A DNA stretch of 64,000 bases, taken from the NCBI RefSeq assembly GCF_033568475.1, contig NC_133120.1:51205751-51269750 (forward strand), given 5' to 3'. Every line of letters starts with the position of its first letter. The first letter of the stretch is position 1. The notes under the pieces were generated by a model. The model had not been told where the DNA came from. It searched no databases and worked only from the letters and a program-made list of their open reading frames with translations. A program made the position numbers and the translations under genes. Positions 1-11,319 of the stretch are shown piece after piece. This DNA comes from Henckelia pumila (taxonomy: Eukaryota; Streptophyta; Magnoliopsida; Lamiales; Gesneriaceae).

Positions 1-1
1 T

Positions 2-997
2 CACGCAAAGGGAGCAGAAGCAGGCTTGTGGAGGCAAAGAGGTAATCAGTGGGCACCTCAGCAGCAGAGGCAGTATCAGAACCAACCATCTCAGTACCAG
101 AATCAGCCACCTCAACATCAGAACCAGCAGCAGAGGTATAAAGGTGGTAGCAGTGGGGGAAACAGAAAAGATCAGTACAAAGCAAGAGGTAAACAGTTCA
201 AGAGGCAAGGAAATAGTTCGTCCAGTTCCAGTGGTTCGAAGCAATTCGGTTCAAGACCGAGATCTGGGTCATCATCCTTGTACTGCAGCAAGTGTGGAGG
301 AAGACACTCACCGGATCAGTGTGTGGGAGTCTTCGGCAATTGTAATACCTGTCAGCAACCGGGACACTTCTCTAAAGTGTGCCCACAGCGTAACAGAGAT
401 AGAGCTCAGAGTGGGAGTTCGTCTAGATCTGCAGCTCAGCCTGAGAGGCAGTCTTCTGCAGTGCACTCTTTCCAGCCTCAGCAGCAGAACAGACAGGGAG
501 GTAGTACCAGTGCAAATCAGCCTCCGAGACAGCAGGCACGAGTCTTTGCATTGACAGAGGATCAGGCTCAGGCAGCACCTGATGATGTCATAGCAGGTAA
601 CTGTTCGATTTTTAGTCATTCTGCTCATGTTTTGATAGATACAGGTGCTTCCCATTCCTTTATCTCTGAGAAATTTGTATTATTGCATGCTTTGCCAACT
701 GAATTGTTTCCTACAGTAGTAGCTGTTACTTCACCTTTGGGTGGAGGAATTGTTTCTGTCAGATTAGTTAGGGACAGTGAGCTCTGTTTTGAGGGAAATT
801 TTCTAGAATTTGACTGTATTGTGCTTGGACTGTCAGATTTTGATTGTATTGTCGGTATAGATGCTTTAACCAAGTACAGGGCAACAGTCGATTGTTTTCA
901 GAAAGTGGTCAGGTTCTGACTTGAAATGGCAGACGAGTGGAAATTCTTTGGTAAGGGTTCTCGATCTAGAATTCCTTTGATTTCAGTGTTATCTATG
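2..997 (+). pseudogene. B1 gag C-terminus and protease (broken)
   Basis: The open frame runs in from before the window; comparison with B2 shows the true gag start is upstream. A Gln/Ser/Gly-rich linker is followed by two Cys-rich knuckle-like motifs (CSKCGGRHSPDQC, then CNTCQQPGHFSKVC; the second is a canonical CX2CX4HX4C nucleic-acid-binding knuckle). A retropepsin-like protease follows with the active-site motif IDTGASHSF at about bases 636-662. A TGA at 917-919 stands where B2 has an Arg codon. Another 26 codons or so continue to the A insertion point at 997. The protein would package and process the element's RNA. It cannot be made intact from this copy. Confidence 0.85.
993..997. repeat. 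Target-site duplication CTATG of element A (partner 8245-8249)
   Basis: CTATG lies directly before the TGTAGTGACCC end of A and again directly after its CTACTACA end. Removing A and one CTATG restores the B1 frame across the joint, matching B2, so this was a clean integrase-mediated insertion. Confidence 0.95.
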
Positions 998-2328
998 TGT
1001 AGTGACCCTTACCCGGATCACCTACTAAACAGAACTTATGCATGCAATTAACTTAAATAAATAGATATCAGAATGAAACTGCGGAAACCATAAATAATAT
1101 ACAATCCCAAGTAAAGGAATCTGTAATTTATCCAATAATATACAACCAAATCGAATAGCTGTATAAACCCAAAACAACAGTAATAAAACCTAGACGAAGC
1201 TCCAGCTGGCCAGCCACTGACTAGCCCCTCCTGGATCCACCCTCCTCGTCCAATCGCAAACCTGCCCCATGGAATAGGGTGTCCAGAAAACACAGAGTAC
1301 GAGACGTGAGCATAAAACACTCAGTGCGAGAGTATGAGTATACATGCATGCAAAGTGAACTCCCTATAGACTCGAGGTCAAGGATCAGATAACAGAGATA
1401 GACCGGGCCCTGGTATGTAGCACGCTGTGCCGTCGCTTCAGGAGGTGGCTCCCATATCGAGATAACCGTGGATACGCCGGACCCAAATCGATGAAAGTCC
1501 ATCCACTAACAGGATAGGGTACAACCCTACTAACAGACATCTCGAAAGAGATACAGCAAGATGCAAATGAATGCAGCATAATATCATGGCATATAAATCA
1601 TGCAGTCACATAATACATGCATACTCAGTCAGGATATCTCGAACAGTACTTTCGTACCTCAATACAGTGCAAGCTCTACCAACTCTAGGTCCACGCCAAT
1701 AGTCTGCTCTACACTTCCAAATGATACTACTATCATTAAAGTGCTCTAAAAGCCTTAACTAAGCTATTGCATACTCCTAAATATTTATAGGAAGCAAAAA
1801 CTATACCTTCGTCCGTCGTTAGCCCTTTGATGTGGATGCCTCCAGAACTTGGGCACAACTCCGCTACGACTACCGAACGCCTCGCCGACCTCCGGACCAA
1901 GCCTAAGAAGACTAAAACAGCTCCAAAAGGACTAGAAAGGAAAGGAGAACTCGGAATTGGCAATTGAAAGTGAAGCTTCGGCCTTCTATTTATAGACAAC
2001 GATCGGAACTTCCGAACCTCGATCGGAATGTCCGAACCTCGATCGGAACGTCCGATCCTGCCATCGGAGCTTCCGAAGATCCTGATCTGCCACATGTCAA
2101 AATATCACTTGTTGACTTCGGATAGGGGTGATCGGAGCTTCCGGTCCTGATCGGAGCTTCCGATCTTGCCACACGTCATGCCTGACGTAATATTGATCGG
2201 TGCTTCCGATCCTGTTCGGAGCTTCCGATCCTGATCGGAGCTTCCGATCTCACATTCGGAGCTTCCGAACTCTACCCAAGTAATTATGATTAATCCCTTA
2301 ATTACTGATTTGGTTACGGGCTACTACA
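998..2328 (-). repeat. 3' LTR of element A (1331 bp)
   Basis: It begins TGTAGTGACC and ends CTACTACA on +, the usual TG...CA termini. It is nearly identical to 6952-8244. On the minus strand, U3 carries the palindromic array (about 2001-2280), followed by a TATA-like TATAAATAGA (complement of 1986-1995). Small ORFs here are chance reading frames. Confidence 0.95.
2001..2280. repeat. Array of palindromic 17-19 bp units in the A LTR
   Basis: Imperfect copies of the dyad GATCGGAGCTTCCGATC recur through this stretch, some in tandem at 19 bp. On the element's sense strand they lie just upstream of the TATA-like box, where U3 enhancers sit. The counterpart in the other LTR is 7955-8185, with two fewer units. 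A role as binding sites is inference. Confidence 0.85.
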
Positions 2329-2340
2329 TTCTCCCCCACT
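2329..2340 (-). other. Polypurine tract of element A
   Basis: On the minus strand this reads AGTGGGGGAGAA directly before the 3' LTR. This is the expected plus-strand priming site and the same motif as in B1 and B2. Confidence 0.9.
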
Positions 2341-2463
2341 TAAGATATTTCGTCCTCGAAATCAGATCTTGAGTACCGAATGCAAATACAAAAATCAGAA
2401 ACATTCTTTATTCAAATCGAACGTTTACAGAGTTTGCAACTGAATACAACTCAAAGAATGAAA

Positions 2464-5400
2464 TCAAAACAACTCAGGATGGTCTTTACGCATCCTGTCC
2501 TCAAGCTCCCAAGTAGCTTCCTCAGTGCCTCGGCGCTGCCACTGAACTAAAACCAAAGGAATGACTTTGTTCCGTAAAACCTTATCCTTATAATCCAGGA
2601 TACGAAGAGGTTTCTCAACATAAGTCAAATCCTTGTCTACCTGAACCTCAGACCGCTGCAGAATATGAGATTCATCCGCCACATACCGTCGCAACAGAGA
2701 TACGTGGAAAACGTCGTGAATACTGGATAGATGCGGTGGCAAAGATAGTCGATAAGCCAAATCGCCAATGCTCTCCAAGATCTCAAACGGACCGATAAAT
2801 CTGGGAGATAACTTGCCCTTAAGGCCAAATCTGAGAATCTTGCGGAAAGGTGACACTCTCAGAAACACTTTCTCCCAGACCTCGAACTGCAAGGGCCTAC
2901 GCTTGATATTAGCATAACTGGCCTGCCGATCCTGTGCAGTCTTAATCTGTTTCTTGATCTGATCAACAATATCTATCGCCTGCTGGATAAACTCCGGTCC
3001 TTCAGCCTGTCTCTCCCCCACTTCTTCCCAGAAGAGTGAAGTACGACAACGTCGCCCAAACAACGCCTCAAAAGGTGCCATCCCAATACTAGTATGATAG
3101 CTATTGTTGTAAGCGAACTCAATCAACGGCAAATGATCCTGCCAGGCTGAACCAAAATCCATGACGCACGCTCTAAGCATATCCTCCAAAGTACGGATAG
3201 TGCGCTCTGACTGACCATCAGTCTACGGATGATAGGCTGTACTCAAACTGAGAGTAGTACCCATCGCACGCTGAACACTCCCCCAGAATCTAGAAGTAAA
3301 CCTGGGGTCCCGATCGCTGACAATGCTCACAGGCACTCCATGAAGTCGGACGATCTCCTGAATGTACATCCGTGCCATGCGATCCACAGAGTACTCTCGG
3401 CTATAGGCAATGAAATGCGCTGACTTGGTGAGTCGGTCCACCACAACCCAGATAGCATCACAGTTCTTCGGGGATACTGGCAAATGGGTCACAAAGTCCA
3501 TTGTGATAAACTCCCATTTCCATTCAGGAATAGGCAGACTGTGAAGAAATCCTCCAGGTCGTCGGTGCTCTGCCTTGACCTGTTGACACACCAAACATCT
3601 CGAAACAAACTGATAAACACTGCGTTTCATTCCCTTCCACCAGAAACGAGTACGTAGATCCTTGTACATCTTGTTGCTCCCAGGATGAATACTCAACTTA
3701 GTACGATGCGCCTGAGACAAAATCTCCTCTCGCAACTCTTCATCCTGCGGAATCACAAGCCTACCAGACAAACACAGAAAGCCATCTGACTGATAATGAA
3801 ATCCAGATGAGCTACCCTCGTTAGCTAGACGAGCTAAATGCTGGGTCTTCGAATCAGACATCTGAGCATCTCGGATACGCGAATACAAGGCTGGCTCAGA
3901 TAATATCGCAAACATCTGGATACTCTGCATACCTTTCTTATGCTTGAAGGTAAAACCTGAAGTACAACAGTCACTGATCGCACTAGACATCAAACAAGTC
4001 TGAAGTGCGGATAGTCGCACCTTGCGACTCAAAGCATCAGCGGTGAGATTAGCAGCTCCCGGATGGTACTTAATCTCGCAATCATAGTCCTTAAGCAAGT
4101 CCATCCAACGTCTCTGCCTCATGTTCAACTCTGCCTGAGTGAAAAAATACTTGAGACTCTTATGGTCGGTGAAGATCTCAAATTTCTCGCCATACAGATA
4201 ATGACGCAAGATCTTCAAAGCGAATACAATGGCTGCTAACTCCAAATCATGGACTGGGTAGTTGTCCTCGTGAAGCTTCAGCTGTCTAGAAGCGTATGCG
4301 ATCACATGCCCATTCTGAGTCAGGACACAACCTAACCCCTGAAGAGAAGCATCCGTATAAACCACATACCCTCCAGATCCGGACGGTAATGCCAACACCG
4401 GCACAGAAGTCAACCGCCGTCGAAGCTCACGGAAATTCTCCTCGCACTCGGAGGACCACTCGAAATCCACACCCTTGCGGGTAAGCTGCGTCAACGGTCG
4501 AGCTAACTGAGAGAAGTTCAAAATGAAGCGACGATAATACCCTGCTAGACCCAGAAAACTACGGATCTCATTAACTGTCGTCGGACGCGACCAATTAAGT
4601 ACCGCTTCAATCTTGCTTGGATCAACAGAAATCCCTTCCCTGGATATGATATGGCCAAGAAAGACCACTCTATCCATCCAGAACTCACACTTACTCAGCT
4701 TAGCGTACAACTGCTCATCTCGAAGAGTCTACAGTACCAACCGCAAGTGAGAAACATGCTCTTCCGTATTACGCGAATACACCAAGATGTCGTCAATAAA
4801 GACCACAAAAAACTTGTCCAAATACTCCCTGAAGACACGGTTCATCAGATCCATGAATATAGTCGGCGCATTAGTCAAACCAAATGGCATCACTAGAAAC
4901 TCGTAATGCCAATAGCGAGTACGGAATGCAGTCTTGGCTACGTCCTGATCACGGACTCTCAATTGATGATACCCAGATCTCAAGTCAATCTTGAAGTAAA
5001 CTGATGTGCCCTGCAGCTGGTCAAACAAGTCATCAATACGAGGCAACGGATACTTGTTCTTCACAGTGACTCGATTCAGCTGCCGATAGTCAATGCACAG
5101 CCGCATCGACCCATCCTTCTTCTTCACGAAGAGAACAGGAGCTCCCCAAGGAGATACACTAGGACGAATGTACCCCTTGTCCAAAAGATCCTGTAGCTGA
5201 TTCTTCAACTCACGCATCTCTGACGGAGCCAGACGATACGGTGCTCTAGAAATAGGTGAAGTACCCGGCATCAACTCTATGCCAAACTCGACTTTCCTAG
5301 CAGGAGGAAAACCCGGAATCTCATCAGGAAATACATCTGGAAATTCATCCACAACAGGAAAGCTCTCTATCCCAATACTCTCAGCGGACAAATCAACTGC

Positions 5401-6885
5401 ATAGATAAGGTAGCCTTCCCCGCCAGACTCTAGAGCTTGACAGGCTCTCAAAGCTGATACCAAAGGCATCGGGGGTCGCGCTCCCTCACCATAGAAAAAC
5501 CAACTCTCACTCCCTTCCGGATGAAAGCGTACTAATCTCTGATAGCAGTCCACTGAAGCTTGATAGGTAGTCAACATATTTATTTCCAGAATGCAATCAA
5601 AGTCGTCCATCGCTAGGACCATGAGATTCGCTAACAGAATGTTCCCTTCGAACTCTAAAGGGCAACCCATCACTAGATGCTTAGCCAAAGCAGATTGGCC
5701 CGTTGGAGTAGAAACAGACATCACTACGTCTAGTGCAATGCATGGTAACTTATGCCTCTTAACAAAACGTGCAGAAATGAAGAAATGAGATGCACCAGTG
5801 TCAATAAATACAAGAGCAGGTATACCATAAAGCAAAAATGTACCTGCGATGACTTTCTCATTCTCCTCCACAGCCTGATCATGTCTCAGGGCAAACACCT
5901 GGCCAGAAGCTCGTGGCCTCAAATGAGAACTCCCAGCAGACTGTCCCTGCGACCTCTGCTGTACGGTGGTCTGAGAGCCCGATCCTGAACCAGAACCAGA
6001 ACAAGAACCGCCTCCCCCAGACAGTGGACAATCCCTCCGGATATGACCAGTCTCTCCACAACGGAAACAAGCTCCAGAAGCTTTACGGTACTTGTCGGAT
6101 GGATGGTTCTTCCCACAGTGATCACACTTGTCCATCTTACCGTAACGGACAACACCTCCAGAACCAGAGGAAGAAGAAGATCCAGACTTCTTGAAAGTTT
6201 GGGCACGGGGACCCAAAGAACTAGCAGGTCTCGACTGAGAGAAAGACTTGTTCCGCCGAATGCTATCTTCTGCCTGGTGACAACGGCTCACCAAACCCTC
6301 GTAGGACATGTCGTCGCCAACCGCCACACGGTCATGGATCTCAGGGTTAAGGCCCTGAAGAAACAGATTATACTTCATCTCTGAGCTATCAGCAATCTCG
6401 GGGCAATAGGATAGCAGATCAAAGAACCTCTGCTGATACTCATCGATAGACATGGCTCCCTGTCGCAGACTCAGTAGCTCGCCTGCCTTCGACTGACGGA
6501 GTGCAGGAGGAAAATACCGCTTTTGGAAAGCTGTGCGGAATTCGGCCCAGGTGGCCACTCCTCTCGCCACAACAAAAGGTGTAGAAGTAAACCTCCACCA
6601 CCTGCGCGCACGCCCATCCAGAAGATAGCCAAGGGTTTCCACCTTCTGCTCCTCGGTGCATTGGAAAGTCTGAAAAGTCGTCTCCATGCGGTCTAACCAG
6701 TTCTCCGCATCCTCCGGAGACTCACCTCCAACTAAGGGCTTAGGACCCATAGCTAAGAATCGACGCACAGTGAAACGCTCATCGTCATGATGACGATGAC
6801 GCCGTTCTTGACGAGGCTCCCGATTGGCATCACCCCAACGCCCACCAACACTGCCATGAGAACTCCGGTCGTCACGAATTGACAT
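2464..6885 (-). pseudogene. Element A gag-pol polyprotein (two nonsense codons)
   Basis: The start is the ATG at 6885 (minus), shortly after the primer site. Domains in order: retrotransposon gag; a CX2CX4HX4C knuckle ([14 protein letters not shown]); protease with [11 protein letters not shown] with the FIDD catalytic box near 4790; RNase H (TDASLQGLG); integrase with an HHCC finger and the start of the DDE core; and a chromodomain-like C-terminus ending near 2464. One frame spans everything except two TAG codons, near 4727 and 3221. Both stand where relatives have Gln and fit CAG-to-TAG. No frameshift was seen, so decay is slight. The chromodomain-like end would direct integration toward marked chromatin (family knowledge). 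Confidence 0.92.
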
Positions 6886-6936
6886 CTACAAAAAATACCT
6901 CAAGATGAGACTAAATCCCAAGAATTCTTTTGCATG

Positions 6937-6948
6937 CTCTGATACCAT
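6937..6948 (-). other. Primer-binding site of element A (initiator tRNA-Met)
   Basis: The minus strand reads TGGTATCAGAGC, complementary to the 3' end of plant initiator tRNA-Met, three bases from the 5' LTR at 6952. It fixes the element's orientation. Confidence 0.93.
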
Positions 6949-6951
6949 AAA

Positions 6952-8244
6952 TGTAGTGACCCTTACCCGGATCACCTACTAAACAGAACTTATGCATGCA
7001 ATTAACTTAAATAAACAGATATCAGAATGAAACTGCGGAAACCATAAATAATATACAATCCCAAGTAAAGGAATCTGTAATTTATCCAATAATATACAAC
7101 CAAATCGAATAGCTGTATAAACCCAAAACAACAGTAATAAAACCTAAACGAAGCTCCAGCTGGCCAGCCACTGACTAGCCCCTCCTGGATCCACCCTCCT
7201 CGTCCAATCACAAACCTGCCCCATGGAATAGGGTGTCCAAAAAACACAGAGTACGAGACGTGAGCATAAAACGCTCAGTGCGAGAGTATGAGTATACATG
7301 CATGCAAAGTGAACTCCCTATAGACTCGAGGTCAAGGATCAGATAACAGAGACAGACCAGGCCCTGGTATGTAGCACGCTGTGTCGTTGCTTCAGGAGGT
7401 GGCTCCCATACCGAGATAACCGTGGATACGCCGGACCCAAATCGATGGAAGTCCATCCACTAACAGGATAGGGTACAACCCTACTAACAGATATCTCGAA
7501 AGAGATACAGCAAGATGCAAATGAATGCAGCATAATATCATGGCATATAAATCATGAAGTCACATAATACATGCATACTCAGTCAGGATATCTCGAACAG
7601 TACTTTTGTACCTCAATATAGTGCAAGCTCTACCAACTCTAGGTCCACGCCAATAGTCTGCTCTACACTGCCAAATGATACTATTATCATTAAAGTGCTC
7701 TAAAAGCCTTAACTAAGCTATTGCATACTCCTAAATATTTATAGGAAGCAAAAGCTATACCTTCGTCCGTCGTTAGCCCTTTGATGTCGATGCCTCCAGA
7801 ACTTGGGCACAACTCCGCTATGACTACCGAACACCTCGCCGACCTCCGGACCAAGCCTAAGAAGACTAAAACAGCTCCAAAAGGACTAGAAAGGAAAGGA
7901 GAACTCGGAATTGGCAATTGAAAGTGAATCTTCGGCCTTCTATTTATAGACAACGATCGGAACTTCCGAACCTCGATCGGAACGTGCGAACCTCGATCGG
8001 AACGTCCGATCCTGCCATCGGAGCTTCCGAAGACCCTGATCTGCCACGTGTCAAAATATCACTTGTTGACTTCGGATAGGGGTGATCGGAGCTTCCGGTC
8101 CTGATCGGAGCTTCCGATCTTGCCACACGTCATGCCTGACGTAATATTGATCGGAGCTTCCGATCTCACCTTCGGAGCTTCTGAACTCTACCCAAGTAAT
8201 TATGATTAATCCCTTAATTACTGATTTGGTTACGGGCTACTACA
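6952..8244 (-). repeat. 5' LTR of element A (1293 bp)
   Basis: This is the partner of 998-2328 with the same TG...CA ends. It lacks 38 bp, two 19-bp palindromic units, near 8150-8165. A TATA-like box lies at the complement of 7940-7949. The CTATG duplication follows at 8245. Confidence 0.95.
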
Positions 8245-8249
8245 CTATG

Positions 8250-11220
8250 ACTCGTTTGCTACAGAGAGGTGCAGAAGGATTTTTGGTGTATGCAGTTGAT
8301 GTACTGAAATCTAGCCCAGCTTTGGTAGATTTACCGGTGGTTAGAGAATTTGCGGATGTGTTCCCGGAAGATGTTCCTGGATTGCCGCCTATTCGAGAAA
8401 TCGAATTCAGCATTGACTTAGTGCCAGGTACTCAACCTATTTCGAAAGCTCCTTATCGTATGGCACTTGTTGAATTGAGAGAGTTGAAGGAGCAGCTTGA
8501 GGATTTGATTGCCAAGGGATACATCAGACCTAGTGTATCGCCTTGGGGTGCTCCTTTTCTATTCGTTCGGAAGAAGGATGGTTCTATGCGACTCTGTATC
8601 GACTACCGCCAATTGAATCAGGCTACAGTCAAGAACAGGTATCCTTTACCCCGAATAGATGACTTGTTTGATCAGCTGCAGGGTTCTTCTGTCTATTCTA
8701 AGATTGATCTGAGGTCAGGCTACCATCAGCTGAGAGTGCGAGAGAAAGATGTTCCTAAGACCGCAATCAGAACGAGGTATGGTCATTTCGAGTTTATAGT
8801 CATGCCGTTCGGATTGACTAACGCTCCAGCGGTTTTTATGGGTTTGATGAACCGTATCTTTCAGCGTTATTTAGATGAGTTCGTCATTATTTTCATCGAT
8901 GATATTCTTATCTACTCGAAGAACCGTACTGACCATGCAGAGCACTTGAGGACCGTACTGCAGATTTTGCGAGTTGAGCAGTTGTTTGCCAAGCTGTCTA
9001 AGTGTGAATTCTGGTTAGATCGAGTTGTCTTTCTCGGTCATATTATTTCTGAAGATGGGATTTCTGTCGATCCCAGCAAGATTGAAGCGGTTATGAATTG
9101 GCCTAGACCTACATTAGTACCTGAGATCCGAAGCTTCATGGGTTTAGCTGGTTATTACCGTCGTTTCATCGAGGGTTTCTCGTCTATTGCCAAGCCAATT
9201 ACCCATCTGACTCAGAAGAATGCGCCTTTTGTTTGGACTCCAGATTGTGAGGCTAGCTTTGTTGATCTGAAGAGGAGACTGACCAGTGCTCCGATTCTTT
9301 CTATTCCGAAGGGTACTGGAGGTTTCACAGTCTATTGTGATGCTTCTAACCGAGGCTTGGGTTGTGTTCTTATGCAGCATAAGCATGTGATAGCGTATGC
9401 ATCGAGGCAGCTGAAACCGCACGAGACTCGTTATCCGGTTCATGATCTTGAACTAGCTGCGATTGTCTTTGCACTGAAGATCTGGCGTCACTATCTTTAT
9501 GGTGAGTCTTTCGAGATCTTTTCTGACCATAAGAGCCTTAAATATTTGTTTTCCCAGGCAGAGCTGAATATGAGACAGAGAAGATGGTTAGATTTGTTGA
9601 AGGATTTCGACTGTGAGATCAAGTATTATTCGGGGAAGTCGAATGCAGTTGCAGATGCCTTGAGCCGAAAGCTTTGTTCTTTATCTCTTTCTACTATTGG
9701 TGTTTCTCAGTTGATCGATGATTGTTGCACTTCTGGTTTAGAGTTTGAAACAGATAGGGAGACTATCAGAGTGTTTGCTATTCAAGCCGAACCGGAGTTG
9801 TTTGTTGCAATCAGAGAAGCACAGAAGTCTGAGCCGAGCATTCAGGTTTCAGTAGAGAAAGTCAGATCTGGGCATCAGTCAGAATTCCAGGTTAGAGATG
9901 ACGTCTTGTTTGTGAATAACCGTCTTGTTGTGCCTGATGTTCCGGAGTTGAGACAGCGTATTCTCCGAGAGGCTCATTGCAGTCGGTTTAGTATTCATCC
10001 TGGAGGTCGTAAGATGTACAACGATCTGAAGATTCAGTTTTGGTGGAAGAGAATGAAGGACGATGTTGCGAGATTTGTATCTCGGTGTTTGAACTGTCAG
10101 CAAGTGAAAGCAGAGCGGAAGCGACCAGGTGGTCTATTGCACAGCTTATCTGTTCCTGAATGGAAATGGGATCACATTTCTATGGATTTCGTCACGAAGC
10201 TACCACGATCCGTTCGAGGATGCGATGCCATTTGGGTAGTGATCGACCGATTGACGAAGTCTGCGTGTTTTATTCCATACAGGATGACGTATCGTCATGA
10301 TCAGATGGCTGAGTTGTATGTTAGCAATGTTGTGAGACTACATGGGTGCCAAAGTCGATCGTTTCAGACAGAGACCCTAGATTCACTTCGCACTTCTGGC
10401 ACAGTTTACAAGAGGCACTTGGTACTCGTTTGCACCTGAGTACAGCTTATCATCCTCAGACAGATGGACAGTCAGAGCGGACTATCCAGACGTTAGAGGA
10501 TATGCTGCGAGCGGTAGTGCTAGACTTTGGCACTAGTTGGCAGGATTCTTTGCCTCTTGTTGAATTTTCTTACAACAACAGCTTCCAAACGAGTATCGGT
10601 ATGGCGCCTTTTGAGGCATTGTATGATAAAAAATGCCGATCTCCGTTGTTTTGGGATGATTTGTCCGAGTCACCAGATTTTGGACCGGATATGCTTAGAA
10701 ATATGGCAGAGCAGGTTAAGATCATTCAGACCAGAATGAAGTCAGCACAAGATGGACAGGCGAAGTATGCGAATGTCAGACGTAGACCTCTGAGTTTCGA
10801 GCAGGGAGACCGCGTTTTCCTTAAGATTTCTCCGTTCAGAGGCACTGTCAGATTCGGTAAGAGAGGGAAGTTATCTCCGAGATTCATCGGGCCGTACGAG
10901 ATTCTCGAGAAGATAGGCGATCTTGCCTACAGACTTGCACTTCCTCCGTCTTTATCTGGTATTCACGACGTTTTTCGCGTCTTTATGCTGCGAAAGTATC
11001 ATCCAGATCCTACTCACATCCTTCAGCCTGAAGAAGCCGAGTTAGAAGAGACTCTGAGCTATTTTGAACGACCGATTCAGATCCTTGATCGGAAAGAAAA
11101 GCAACTCAGAACCAAGTTGATTCTGTTGGTGAAAGTACAGTGAAGCCGTCACGGAGTCGAGGAAGCGACTTGGGAGACAGAGTCTGACATGAGACAGCGT
11201 TTTCCAGAGCTATTCGGATG
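8250..11220 (+). pseudogene. B1 pol: RT, RNase H, integrase, chromodomain (broken)
   Basis: This continues the B1 frame after element A. It encodes RT with the FIDD box near 8898-8909, RNase H (CDASNRGLG), an integrase HHCC finger (HPGGRKMY... [10 protein letters not shown]), the DDE core, and a chromodomain-like tail ending at the TGA at 11218-11220. Two breaks: one G is missing from the GGGG run near 10345, shifting the frame in the integrase core, and TGG has become TGA at 11141-11143 in the chromodomain. Both were found by comparison with B2. The protein would have copied and inserted the element. Confidence 0.92.
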
Positions 11221-11306
11221 ACGTGAGTTCTTCTTACTGTCTTTAGTTCTTTATTCTATCTTATGAGTTGTGGTTCTCGTTGATTTCGAGGACAAAATCT
11301 CTTCTT

Positions 11307-11319
11307 AGTGGGGGAGAAT
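11307..11319 (+). other. Polypurine tract of B1
   Basis: AGTGGGGGAGAAT lies immediately before the 3' LTR and is identical in core to the tracts of A and B2. Confidence 0.9.

Larger units (their letters stand above)
998..8244 (-). mobile_element. Ty3 retrotransposon A (Tekay-type chromovirus), nested in B1
   Basis: The element is complete. It has two LTRs (998-2328 and 6952-8244), a CTATG duplication, an initiator-Met primer site beside the right LTR, a purine tract beside the left LTR, and one long gag-pol frame on the minus strand. Two in-frame TAG codons are the only breaks I see. The LTRs differ by 38 bp, the loss or gain of two 19-bp palindromic units, plus scattered substitutions. Confidence 0.95.

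Noticed and set aside
6937..6948. tRNA-like text at the primer sites (also 35249, 49731, 51597)
   Set aside because: These are short complements of tRNA 3' ends used for priming; no cloverleaf is present.
8202..8249. Upstream extension of the B1 pol frame to a Met at 8202
   Set aside because: Those codons belong to the LTR of element A; the true upstream frame of pol lies at 2-997.
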